The position numbers were made by a program, and so were the translations under genes. From NCBI RefSeq assembly GCF_008632075.1, contig NZ_VWVM01000004.1:62001-126000 (forward strand): 64,000 bases of DNA, read 5' to 3'. The stretch comes from Candidatus Pantoea gossypiicola (lineage in GTDB: Bacteria > Pseudomonadota > Gammaproteobacteria > Enterobacterales > Enterobacteriaceae). Shown here piece by piece: positions 9,504 to 17,442 of this stretch. Below the pieces are notes generated by a model that worked only from the letters and a program-made list of their open reading frames with translations, searched no databases and had not been told where the DNA came from. The first letter of the stretch is position 1, and each line of letters opens with the position of its first letter.

Positions 9504-10520
9504 ATGGCAACAATTCTGGAAGTGGCAGAGAGAGCAGGCGTCTCAAAAGCGACAGTGTCACGTGTGCTCTCTGGCAACGGCTATGTCGGGCAGGAGAAGC
9601 GTGAAAGGGTGTTAAAGGCGATTGCCGAGACCGGCTACCGTCCCAATCTGCTGGCCCGCAATCTGGCAACTAAAACGTCTCAGACTATCGGACTGGTGAT
9701 CACCAATACGCTCTATAGCGGCAGCTACTTCACTGAGTTGATGGCGCACTCCGCACGCATGATGGAGCAGCAGGGCCGCCAGCTGATTCTGGCAGATGGT
9801 AAACACACCGCTGAGCAGGAAGAAGCGGCGATTCAGTTTTTGCTCGACCTGCGGTGTGACGGCATCATTATCTACCCGCGCTTTCTGAGTATCGACGCGC
9901 TGGATGCGATTATCTCCCGCCATAAACAGCCGATAATGGTCATCAACCGGCGGCTACGCGTCAACCAGAGCTACTGCATTTACAGCGATCAGCACGCCAG
10001 CAGCGCCACAGCGGTAACCCATCTGCTGAATCAGGGGCATCGCGACATCGCCTTTATCACCGGTTCGCTGGATTCCCCGACCGGCGTCGAACGCCTGTCA
10101 GGCTATCATGCTGCGCTGGCCGAACAGGGTCTGGAAGCGGATGACCGCCGTATTGTGGCGGGTAAATGGACGGCGCAGAGCGGGATGGTTGCCGTGGACC
10201 AGCTGCTGGAACGCAATGTGTCATTCACGGCGCTGGTGGCAAGCAATGATGAGATGGCGATTGGAGCCATCAAGCGGCTGATCGAATGCGGCATCGCGGT
10301 GCCCGAGCGGGTGTCGGTGATAGGCTTCGATGATATCCCGCTGGCACCTTATATCACGCCGTCGTTATCCAGCATGAAGCTGCCGGTGACGGAGATGATC
10401 GATGAGACGATTACCCGCCTGCTGACCATGCTGGATGGCGGTGACTGGCACAGTCAGGCGTCTTTTACGGCCAGCCTGATGTTGCGCGATTCCGTTACTA
10501 AAGGTCCCTGGTCCGCTTAA
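9504..10520 (+). CDS. ascG: LacI-family transcriptional repressor AscG
   Basis: A 338-aa regulator. The N-terminal HTH reads EVAERAGVSKATVSRVLSG with the LacI hinge helix GYRPNLLARNLA, followed by a periplasmic-binding-protein-like sensor domain ending in DDIPLAPYITPSLSSMKLP. It closely resembles E. coli AscG, repressor of the cryptic asc (arbutin-salicin-cellobiose) operon. The start at 9504 is preferred to 9483 because the protein then opens MATILEVAERAG as in the family, with GAGGG upstream. It is divergent from ascFB; its 3' end overlaps the stop of the next, convergent gene. Confidence 0.92.
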   Translation: MATILEVAERAGVSKATVSRVLSGNGYVGQEKRERVLKAIAETGYRPNLLARNLATKTSQTIGLVITNTLYSGSYFTELMAHSARMMEQQGRQLILADGKHTAEQEEAAIQFLLDLRCDGIIIYPRFLSIDALDAIISRHKQPIMVINRRLRVNQSYCIYSDQHASSATAVTHLLNQGHRDIAFITGSLDSPTGVERLSGYHAALAEQGLEADDRRIVAGKWTAQSGMVAVDQLLERNVSFTALVASNDEMAIGAIKRLIECGIAVPERVSVIGFDDIPLAPYITPSLSSMKLPVTEMIDETITRLLTMLDGGDWHSQASFTASLMLRDSVTKGPWSA

Positions 10521-11266
10521 TTCGCTGCGATTTGTATCACCTCAATGGCCTGTTCTCTGAGATACGCGACGGTTCCGGCATCCAGCGTCTCATCGGTAAT
10601 CACATGGCCGACCTGGTAACCGGATGAGAGCGGATAAGGGTGAATCTGCCCGAATTTAGAGGAATCGGTCAGGGCATAGCTTTCAGCGCCTTTCGCCAGC
10701 ACGGCATCCACCACATCACAGCGCAGCATATTGCGGCCGGTGAAACCGGTCTCCGGGTGCCAGCCATCCACACCCACAAACGCTCTGTGAAAATGGACCT
10801 GCTGAATGGAGTAACGCGTCAGCGGGCCGACCACCGACTCACTGCTTTTCTGCAGCAATCCACCCAGTACAATGACTTCACACGTGGCATCCCGCAGAAG
10901 CTGGGCGATATAGTGGCTGACGGTGATCAGCGTCAGATCGGCACGGTCAGCCAGCGCACGTGCCAGCAGCGCATTGGTACTGCCCCCTTCGATGAATACC
11001 GATTCACCCGTCTGCACCAGGCTGGCGGCGTGTTGCGCCAGCGCCTGCTTGGTGGGATAGCGGGTATTCATGCGGGTGCCGACATTGTCACTGTCCAGCG
11101 CCAGCGCGGAGCCATGCACCCGGCGCAGCAGTCGGTCACGCTCCAGCAGCGTGAGATCCTGACGCACCGTCACTTCAGAAACACCGGTCAGCTGCGCCAG
11201 TTCACTGACCGTTACGCTGCCCCGGCTATTAACCAGTTGAATAATCTGATGATGTCGCGGATTCAT
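10517..11266 (-). CDS. yciT: DeoR-family transcriptional regulator (YciT-like)
   Basis: A 249-aa DeoR/GlpR-family protein with N-terminal HTH (SVTVSELAQLTGVSEVTVRQDL) and a C-terminal DeoR sensor domain (FIEGGSTNALLARAL, ITVSHYIAQLL, LGGLLQKSSESVVGP, DGWHPETGFTG). The sequence agrees with E. coli YciT (remembered as an osmotic-response regulator) over its whole length. The ligand is probably a sugar phosphate, by family. It is convergent with ascG with a 4-bp overlap, so it is probably not part of asc regulation. Confidence 0.8.
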   Translation of the reverse strand: MNPRHHQIIQLVNSRGSVTVSELAQLTGVSEVTVRQDLTLLERDRLLRRVHGSALALDSDNVGTRMNTRYPTKQALAQHAASLVQTGESVFIEGGSTNALLARALADRADLTLITVSHYIAQLLRDATCEVIVLGGLLQKSSESVVGPLTRYSIQQVHFHRAFVGVDGWHPETGFTGRNMLRCDVVDAVLAKGAESYALTDSSKFGQIHPYPLSSGYQVGHVITDETLDAGTVAYLREQAIEVIQIAAN

Positions 11267-11342
11267 AATTGGGTTTCGTCAGGGATAAAACGTGCAGTGT
11301 ATCAGGGAATCCCCCGCGTCGGTGCACAACGCGGGGTCAGGG

Positions 11343-12605
11343 TCAGGCTAAATCCAGTGAACGACGTCCGTTAATATTCAGATCTTCCGGCTTAAAACGT
11401 TGCTCCCATCCGGCCTCATAATCTTCCGGCGGAAAATCACCCGGCGAACGTCCCTGTTCCAGTGCCTGCGCAACCTGGCGGGCGTAGACGCGGTTTTTAT
11501 CACACATCGGCGCAGCGGGGATATACATCACATTGCCCCAGCCCTGCTGATCGTCCACCGGTGCAACGGAATGGATCACATCACAGTGCCACCACACTGA
11601 ATCGCCCGCCTCCAGAGCCGGGATTGAACAGAGTCCGGCGATCAGGTGCGGATGCCACTGCGCAGTGACAGGTAACACCCGACCCGGCGCGACGCCACAG
11701 AGTTCATCTTCAGGCACATCGGAAAGCAGTGGGCGCAGCAGAATATACGCCATCGCCTGGGGTACCGGCACCACATGCAGCAGACCCTGACCGGGGATCA
11801 TATCAGAGAGTGCGGTCCAGCCCTGAAACGTGCGGAATACAGAACACTTAGTCGTGCCAGGCAGGTCATACTCATCAACGTCGGTACGGTGTGCCGCATC
11901 CCAGGGATCGTAAGCGGCAAAATCACCGTGAAACAGCTTGCTGAAAACCTGCTGGTAAGCGGGCAGTAACCAGCGTTCCAGCGCGCCGGAGTCGGTATGT
12001 GCGCCTAATCCTTTCGACGTCGTGCCCGGCAAACGGCGACGGATGCGATCGGGATAGATCACGCTGACATCGGGATCAAACCACTGTTTGCCCTGAGAGT
12101 TAAACATCCATAAACGGTTCAGAAACGATTGCGCATCAGCCATCGCCACACTCTGTCGCGCTTCCATCTGCGCATGTGACCAGTAAATCGGGTAAATTTC
12201 GGGACGTGAGGCAGCGAGCGTGCCAAAGAAGTCATCACCGGGACCGCGATACTGCGCATCAAAACGGTTGTGATCCAGGTAATTCAGCATTGTCTTATCC
12301 CAAGCCAGGGCCTGATCACGCGCGAAGTGCTGCTTGATCACGACACAACCGCGACGTTTAATCAGCGACCGGGTTTCATCCGAAACCTTCCCTTCTGTAA
12401 TGTCCTCCATCGGCACCACTGGCCAGGCACTGCCGGATCGCGCTTCGTCCGCTTTTGCCTCAGCAATCGCGGCAGTAACGTTCTCGCACACCTGCCCGAA
12501 AAGGGCATCGACGTCGCCGATTTGACGGCGTAGCTGCTGTTTCATCTCGCGGATAGCGCTCTTAACGTTATCAGGCAAAGGTGTTGCTCTGGATTCATCA
12601 CGCAT
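11343..12605 (-). CDS. ybiU: DUF1479 protein, YbiU-like putative Fe(II)/2-oxoglutarate oxygenase
   Basis: A 420-aa protein of the DUF1479 family, the same length as E. coli YbiU. An HxD pair (LGAHTDSGALERW) and a distal histidine (WWHCDVIHSVAP) suggest a double-stranded beta-helix oxygenase iron site; this is inference from the motif. The biological substrate is not known to me. YbiV, adjacent to YbiU in E. coli, is also next to it here but divergently arranged. A wide inverted repeat (12634-12667) sits just upstream of the start. Confidence 0.85.
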   Translation of the reverse strand: MRDESRATPLPDNVKSAIREMKQQLRRQIGDVDALFGQVCENVTAAIAEAKADEARSGSAWPVVPMEDITEGKVSDETRSLIKRRGCVVIKQHFARDQALAWDKTMLNYLDHNRFDAQYRGPGDDFFGTLAASRPEIYPIYWSHAQMEARQSVAMADAQSFLNRLWMFNSQGKQWFDPDVSVIYPDRIRRRLPGTTSKGLGAHTDSGALERWLLPAYQQVFSKLFHGDFAAYDPWDAAHRTDVDEYDLPGTTKCSVFRTFQGWTALSDMIPGQGLLHVVPVPQAMAYILLRPLLSDVPEDELCGVAPGRVLPVTAQWHPHLIAGLCSIPALEAGDSVWWHCDVIHSVAPVDDQQGWGNVMYIPAAPMCDKNRVYARQVAQALEQGRSPGDFPPEDYEAGWEQRFKPEDLNINGRRSLDLA

Positions 12606-12633
12606 TTCACACTCCTCAAAGTTCGGGGTTGAG

Positions 12634-12667
12634 TTACGAATGCAATTAAAATAATCTTCATTCGTAA
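12634..12667. repeat. Wide inverted repeat upstream of ybiU
   Basis: TTACGAAT (12634-12641) and ATTCGTAA (12660-12667) are perfect inverted copies with an 18-base AT-rich spacer, in the divergent ybiU-ybiV promoter region. A regulator binding site is possible; the protein is unknown. Confidence 0.4.
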
Positions 12668-12859
12668 TATGCGGCTGAGGTTAACATTCTTTTAACGATT
12701 AAAAACGTGCGCTGTAACACAACTTCCCTACCGGAACGCTCTGAAAGCCGTTAGCAAAGTCACTATTTGCATTCTCATTAATCCACACAGCGAGTAAGCT
12801 TTATGAATCAAATCAATCAGCCGACAGGACAGAACGGCGAACGTAAAGGGGCAGGCGAG

Positions 12860-13681
12860 ATGGCGGTTAAGATGATTGCGGTGGATATGGACGGCACCTT
12901 TCTGGACGATAACAAGCAATACAACGTTCAGCGGTTTTCACGTCAGTATGCGCTGCTGAAGCAGAAGGGCATCCGTTTTGTGGTGGCCAGCGGTAATCAG
13001 TATTACCAGCTGCAGCGCTATTTTCCCGACATTAAAGATGAAATCGCTTTCGTGGCAGAAAATGGTGCCTGGGTCTCTGACTGCAATGAAGAGATTTTCT
13101 GTGGTGAATTAGCGCAGGAGAAGGTGCATAAGATCCTCGATATTCTGGCGCATGAACCCGACATCGCAGTGGTGGTCTGTGGACGAAATGGTGCTTATAT
13201 GCATTCTTCTGCCTCTGACGAGGTGATGGACCAGCTGGCAAACCACTATCACCGTCTGGAAAAGCGCGATGACCTGTATGCCATTGATGACACCATCTTC
13301 AAGTTCTCGCTAAAGCTGGAGAATGAAGGGGTGGAAGCACTGCTGCAACGCCTGCATGCGCGTCTGGGCGAGCTGGAAAATATCATGTATCCGGTTTCCA
13401 GCGGCTTTGGCTTTATTGACCTCATCATTCCCGGTTGCCATAAAGCCCACGGCATCGCGCTGTTGCAGGAAAAATGGGGCATCAGTGATTGTGAAGTGCT
13501 GGCGATTGGCGACAGCGCGAATGATATCGAGATGCTGCGCCAGGCCTGCTTCAGTTTCTCAATGGCCAATGCAGCCGACGCTGTCGCCGCCGTGGCACGC
13601 TATCAGACGCAGAGCAACAATGATGAAGGCGCGCTGAATGTGATTGCGCGCGTGCTGGCGCGCGAATTCCCGTTCGACTAA
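12860..13681 (+). CDS. ybiV: HAD-superfamily sugar phosphatase (YbiV/SupH-like)
   Basis: A 273-aa Cof-type HAD phosphatase. Motif I is VDMDGTFLDD (nucleophile Asp and acid/base Asp), motif II VVASGNQ, and the C-terminal Mg-binding motif IGDSANDIEML. It matches E. coli YbiV, a sugar phosphatase acting on phosphorylated sugars such as fructose-1-phosphate (family knowledge). An in-frame Met at 12803 would add 19 residues, but the family begins M(A/S)VK, so 12860 is preferred, with AGGGG upstream. Confidence 0.88.
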   Translation: MAVKMIAVDMDGTFLDDNKQYNVQRFSRQYALLKQKGIRFVVASGNQYYQLQRYFPDIKDEIAFVAENGAWVSDCNEEIFCGELAQEKVHKILDILAHEPDIAVVVCGRNGAYMHSSASDEVMDQLANHYHRLEKRDDLYAIDDTIFKFSLKLENEGVEALLQRLHARLGELENIMYPVSSGFGFIDLIIPGCHKAHGIALLQEKWGISDCEVLAIGDSANDIEMLRQACFSFSMANAADAVAAVARYQTQSNNDEGALNVIARVLAREFPFD

Positions 13682-13711
13682 AACGCGTTAATCTGCATAA
13701 CGGGCGGCGCT

Positions 13712-14104
13712 TTATCCGCCACTCTCCTGATGGCTGCGCGCATGATTTTCCATTTCATCCAGCGCAGCCTGATTCTCCAGTCCCCACTGATACATCTGCT
13801 CAATCGGTTGTGCGAAGGTATGGCCCAGCGCCGTGAGGCTGTATTCCACTTTTGGCGGCACCACCTGCCACACATGGCGTGATACGAGTCCGCGCTGCTC
13901 CAGCTCACGCAGCGTCTGAATCAGCATTTTCTTTGAGATGCCCTGCAGGCTGCGCTCCAGTTCGCCCGTACGCGCCCGATTATCCGGCCAGTGAAAAAGC
14001 GCATGTAGCACCATTGTGCTCCACTTCACCGAAAACAGTTCCAGCAGGCGGCGTGGCGGTGAGTCCGCATAAAAACAGAGTTTTCCGTCAACCCAGACTG
14101 GCAT
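13712..14104 (-). CDS. HxlR-family transcriptional regulator
   Basis: A 130-aa winged-helix protein of the HxlR type: KWSTMVLHALFHWPDNRARTGELERSL, then ISKKMLIQTLRELEQRGLV as recognition helix, and the wing VPPKVEYSLTALG. HxlR proteins usually control a divergent or adjacent redox enzyme gene. Here the alcohol dehydrogenase gene is divergent with 115 bp between starts, and an imperfect palindrome lies between them. Confidence 0.88.
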   Translation of the reverse strand: MPVWVDGKLCFYADSPPRRLLELFSVKWSTMVLHALFHWPDNRARTGELERSLQGISKKMLIQTLRELEQRGLVSRHVWQVVPPKVEYSLTALGHTFAQPIEQMYQWGLENQAALDEMENHARSHQESGG

Positions 14105-14129
14105 AGTCGCCTTCCCATTTCATCTCATG

Positions 14130-14145
14130 GTAACCAAAAGGTAAC
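14130..14145. promoter_or_regulatory. Putative HxlR operator
   Basis: GTAACCAAAAGGTAAC has the form GTnACC-N4-GGTnAC, an imperfect palindrome in the divergent region between the regulator and the dehydrogenase; GGTAAC also occurs as a direct repeat. This is typical in size and place for an HxlR site. Confidence 0.5.
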
Positions 14146-14219
14146 TACTATCAAAAGCGGTTCCGTGTGTCTATAGTGTGCCGCTTTCTTTACGATCATC
14201 AGGTAAGAAGAGGCAACAG

Positions 14220-15269
14220 ATGAAAATTAACGCGCTGGTAGCTACTCAGGCAGGTCAACCACTCAGGACAGGTCAGGTTGAATTACGCGATCTGCAGGCT
14301 GACGATGTAAAAATTGAGATTCTCTACTGCGGCGTCTGCCACTCTGATCTGCATATGGCACGCAATGAATGGGGCGTCAGCCGTTATCCGCTGGTGCCCG
14401 GTCACGAGATTGTTGGTCGCGTGGTTGCAACGGGTGACAACGTCACGAAATTCTCTGTCGGACAGACGGTGGGGGTTGGCGTGATGATCGATTCCTGCCG
14501 TGAGTGTCACTTCTGCAAGCAGCACGAAGAGCAATATTGTGAGGCGGGTTTCACGCCGACCTATAACGGCACCGATAAATATACCGGCAACACGACGTTT
14601 GGCGGCTATGCGCAGCATGTTATCGCCGACCAGCATTTCGTCGTCACGGTACCGGATAATCTGGCGCTGAACGCGGTTGCTCCGCTGCTGTGCGCTGGCG
14701 TGACCGTCTGGTCACCCTTGCAGCACTTTAATGTCAAAGCAGGCGATCGTGTAGGTGTGGTCGGTCTCGGCGGACTGGGTCATATGGCGGTTAAGCTGGC
14801 CAGTGCGCTGGGTGCAGAAGTGACCCTGTTTACGACCTCTCCGGCGAAAGGGGCGGATGCGCGTCGGCTGGGTGCCAGTAACGTCGTGATTTCGCGAGAT
14901 GCAGCCCAGATGGCCGGGTGTCAGGCGTCGCTGGATATCATACTTGACTGTGTTGCTGCACCTCATGACCTCGATCCTTATCTCAGTACGCTGAAGACCA
15001 ACGGTCAGCTGGTGCTGGTGGGGATCCCCGATCAACCGCATCCGTCACCGAATGTCACGCCAATGGTGTTCCGCCGCCTGAGTATTACGGGCACCTCAAT
15101 CGGCAGCATTCAGGAGACGCAGCAGATGCTCGACTTCTGTGGTGAACACAACATCACGGCTGACGTAGAGATGATCACCGGTGAAGAGTTGGAGACTGCC
15201 TTTGAACGCATGCTGACCAGCGATGTGAAATATCGTTTCGTTATTGATATGCAGAAAACCCGCTGGTAA
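14220..15269 (+). CDS. Zinc-dependent NAD(P) alcohol dehydrogenase (CAD/YahK type)
   Basis: A 349-aa medium-chain dehydrogenase. Catalytic zinc ligands are in CGVCHSDLH and PLVPGHEIVG, the structural zinc cysteines in DSCRECHFCKQHEEQYC, and the nucleotide-binding motif is GLGGLGHMAVKLA. It belongs to the cinnamyl-alcohol dehydrogenase group like E. coli YahK, which reduces a range of aldehydes with NADPH. The start at 14220 has AAGAGG six bases upstream; the earlier in-frame Met at 14178 lies in the promoter. Probably regulated by the divergent HxlR gene, perhaps in response to reactive aldehydes (inference). Confidence 0.92.
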   Translation: MKINALVATQAGQPLRTGQVELRDLQADDVKIEILYCGVCHSDLHMARNEWGVSRYPLVPGHEIVGRVVATGDNVTKFSVGQTVGVGVMIDSCRECHFCKQHEEQYCEAGFTPTYNGTDKYTGNTTFGGYAQHVIADQHFVVTVPDNLALNAVAPLLCAGVTVWSPLQHFNVKAGDRVGVVGLGGLGHMAVKLASALGAEVTLFTTSPAKGADARRLGASNVVISRDAAQMAGCQASLDIILDCVAAPHDLDPYLSTLKTNGQLVLVGIPDQPHPSPNVTPMVFRRLSITGTSIGSIQETQQMLDFCGEHNITADVEMITGEELETAFERMLTSDVKYRFVIDMQKTRW

Positions 15270-15276
15270 CTCGCCT

Positions 15277-15297
15277 GGCCCGCGGTGAAAGCGGGCC
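15277..15297 (+). terminator. Hairpin after the alcohol dehydrogenase gene
   Basis: GGCCCGC / GCGGGCC with a 7-base loop begins 8 bases after the stop codon. Only a short TTC follows, so it is a weak intrinsic terminator. Confidence 0.5.
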
Positions 15298-15350
15298 TTC
15301 AGGCAGCGTTCAGTAAGTTGCAGTGTAAAAGGTGGAGGTTATCTATAGTT

Positions 15351-15369
15351 ACAACATACAATATGTTGT
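15351..15369. repeat. Orphan 19-bp palindrome
   Basis: ACAACATA-CAA-TATGTTGT is a perfect inverted repeat (8-bp arms, 3-base spacer) in the 218-bp gap between two genes whose 3' ends face each other. It looks like a dimeric-regulator operator, but no start codon of an obvious gene is near. Confidence 0.5.
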
Positions 15370-15439
15370 CAATTCGCCGTTCCATTCGTCTCGGTGCAGC
15401 AAAAGCTTTTTAGCGAAAGCGTCTTTTAGCAGCCAAAAA

Positions 15440-15463
15440 ATACCCGACTCACTGGCCGGGTAT
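15440..15463 (-). terminator. Rho-independent terminator of the RipA-like gene
   Basis: On the minus strand ATACCCG / CGGGTAT with a 10-base loop is followed by TTTTTT. It begins 25 bases after the stop of the minus-strand membrane protein gene. Confidence 0.75.
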
Positions 15464-15487
15464 CTGCTTTAACGTCAGGGAAGGTCG

Positions 15488-16174
15488 TTAATCCTGCTCT
15501 TTATCCGCGTTACTCTTTTCGGATTCGTCTTTTTCAACCACATGAATAAAAGGCTTGAGCAGCTGAATATCCAGAATGACATAAACCATCGTGCTGATGA
15601 AAAGCGAGATAACACTGCCAAACACGCCGCTGGTGGTAAACGTCAGATAGTTATAAATCACCAGCCAGGTCACACAGATAAACAGTGCGAGCGAAATATA
15701 AAGATTGGGTACAGAGTAATTGCTGGTACCACCGCCCTGAGTATGGGTGGCTTTAAACAGGTTACCGATGGCGTACTTCTCAAGCACCAGAATACTCTTT
15801 TCCCAGTTACGCTGCTTACGCGCGCTGGCGCGGGTCAGGAAGAGATAAAGAATGGAGATGAAGAAGCCGGAGAAGGCGATGAGCACCGGAATCGCTTCCA
15901 GCGCATACTCAATACTCTTATGCGCCGCGCCTGTGGTGCTGAGATCCAGCGTCAGCGAGGCACCCAGCGCAGCATATAAAAAGAGAAACAGCAGCAGAAA
16001 AGTCAGGCTGCGCTTCCAGTCGCTGTCTGCTTCTGCATTTTTCTGCTGAATGGCCAGCTGAAGCGATTGCTGAATATGTTGCGCCTGAAGTGAGTCAGTA
16101 TCAAAGGTATCGCAGGGTGCAGCAAAGAAGTTGTGCATAAACAGCGCATCTTCTTTGTGAATAGTGATTTTCAT
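15488..16174 (-). CDS. Conserved membrane protein, possibly RipA-like
   Basis: A 228-aa protein not recognised with certainty. It has a soluble N-terminal part (about 55 aa), four predicted membrane segments (near RSLTFLLLFLFLYAALGASL, EAIPVLIAFSGFFISILYLF, LYISLALFICVTWLVIYNYL and VISLFISTMVYVILDI) and a charged Glu/Lys/Asp-rich tail. The central ARKQRNWEKSILVLEKY helix between segments 2 and 3 recalls the RipA family of small oligomeric membrane proteins; that is a weak impression. It has its own terminator, and no functional neighbour. Confidence 0.6.
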   Translation of the reverse strand: MKITIHKEDALFMHNFFAAPCDTFDTDSLQAQHIQQSLQLAIQQKNAEADSDWKRSLTFLLLFLFLYAALGASLTLDLSTTGAAHKSIEYALEAIPVLIAFSGFFISILYLFLTRASARKQRNWEKSILVLEKYAIGNLFKATHTQGGGTSNYSVPNLYISLALFICVTWLVIYNYLTFTTSGVFGSVISLFISTMVYVILDIQLLKPFIHVVEKDESEKSNADKEQD

Positions 16175-16267
16175 CAGAAACCTGTGTGCGGGAAATTTTC
16201 TCTATTTTAATCAGCACGGCATGAATTAACAGTAACTTCACCCGTAAACCCGCAGCTCCATGCTGAC

Positions 16268-16510
16268 TTAGCGGGATATCAGACCCAGAAGAGAGCTGAA
16301 CAGCGAATCCGTTGCGAAATTCTGCGCAGCGTTACCCTCATCGTGACGCAACTGCTGATAGCGCAAAAGCGCCGCATTAGCGCTATCGGCATTGACCACG
16401 TCCCATACTACCTTATAGCCTGCCGCTGCTAACCGGTCCTGCTGATCCTGGCTTACATGATTCACGGCCCTGACGGTCTGGTTTTTCTGAAACAGGCGAT
16501 AATCTGGCAT
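16268..16510 (-). CDS. Small hypothetical protein
   Basis: An 80-aa soluble protein I do not recognise. It is Ala/Gln/Asn-rich, with a central region resembling an alpha-beta fold (QDRLAAAGYKVVWDVVNADSANAALLRYQQL). It starts two bases after the stop of the preceding minus-strand gene, so the two form an operon. Confidence 0.6.
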   Translation of the reverse strand: MPDYRLFQKNQTVRAVNHVSQDQQDRLAAAGYKVVWDVVNADSANAALLRYQQLRHDEGNAAQNFATDSLFSSLLGLISR

Positions 16511-16512
16511 GC

Positions 16513-16737
16513 TTATTCCTCCGCAGGGTTATCCAGCGCTTTAAACTGCTTTATCGCTTCATTGATATTATTCGTTTCGACAGTCGCGATACAACGATTG
16601 CCATTGAAAACTTCATAACGGGCATTATGCAGCTGAAACAGTAAATCCCTGCCACGAAAGTGTATGCGTTTCTGCTTCACGCCAATCCCATGCCGCCGTA
16701 ATAACGCCTGTGACAGACGATCGGTCTCTTTAATCAT
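16513..16737 (-). CDS. Small hypothetical protein, first gene of a two-gene operon
   Basis: A 74-aa protein starting at the ATG at 16737, with GAGGAG (16746-16751) eight bases upstream; a longer in-frame start at 16767 lacks such a site. The sequence (FRGRDLLFQLHNARYEVFNGNRCIATVETNN split around residues 25-55) looks like a small beta-rich fold. I do not recognise a family. Confidence 0.6.
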   Translation of the reverse strand: MIKETDRLSQALLRRHGIGVKQKRIHFRGRDLLFQLHNARYEVFNGNRCIATVETNNINEAIKQFKALDNPAEE

Positions 16738-16957
16738 TCCTTCAGCTCCTCGGCAGTACGTGGTCACTGCCAGTAAACCTGATGAACATTAGTTTTATAT
16801 TAAGAGATAACCTTGTTTTTAACAGGGCTAAGGCGCGGCTTTCAGAGAAATTACCTGATAGCAGGGACGTACAGGAACATGAGCCTGCCATTCGCTGCGT
16901 TAATGGGCGCTGAATGCGGTACACTTGAGCGGACAATTTGCCACAGGACACGCCGCT

Positions 16958-17266
16958 ATGAACGATAAAAAGATGATTTCGATTGATCAGTTCAATGCTG
17001 ATGAACGTCTGGCCGTCGAACAAACCTATAAAGGGCTGGCTGAAAAGTACCGTCAGCGAACCGGTAAAGAGCCGGATGGTAAAAAAGAGAAAGAATTCAA
17101 TAGTGAAGCCCGGCAGATGGTGATGGCCAGTAAGCTGGAGAAGGAGAGAGCGAAGGCCGAAAAGGAGAAGAAAAAACCGCTGCGCAAAAAGAAACCTGAG
17201 TCACTTACCGCCAGTGAAGTCAGCGATTTCAACTGGTCTGCCTCGGTTGTCAAAGGCCGCAGATAA
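16958..17266 (+). CDS. DUF3811 (YjbD-like) small basic protein
   Basis: A 102-aa, very lysine-rich protein. Its C-terminus (FNWSASVVKGRR) and arrangement, an N-terminal helix then KEKKKPLRKKKPE, resemble E. coli YjbD (DUF3811), whose end is remembered as FSWSANTPTRGRR. Function unknown. The start at 16958 has AGGA nine bases upstream; an upstream in-frame Met at 16925 is less likely. Confidence 0.65.
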   Translation: MNDKKMISIDQFNADERLAVEQTYKGLAEKYRQRTGKEPDGKKEKEFNSEARQMVMASKLEKERAKAEKEKKKPLRKKKPESLTASEVSDFNWSASVVKGRR

Positions 17267-17442
17267 TTTGCTACCGCGCGCAACAAGGCGCGTGGCATTT
17301 TCCGCCACAGCTTCTCTCCGAATAAACATCATTACAGCCTGTTTAATTAACCAACATGCAATAAGAACTTTCTGTAAAAACTTTTATCTTATTTAACTTA
17401 ATGCCGATAAACTGCGTTATCCGTCACTGCTTCAGTTCACCT

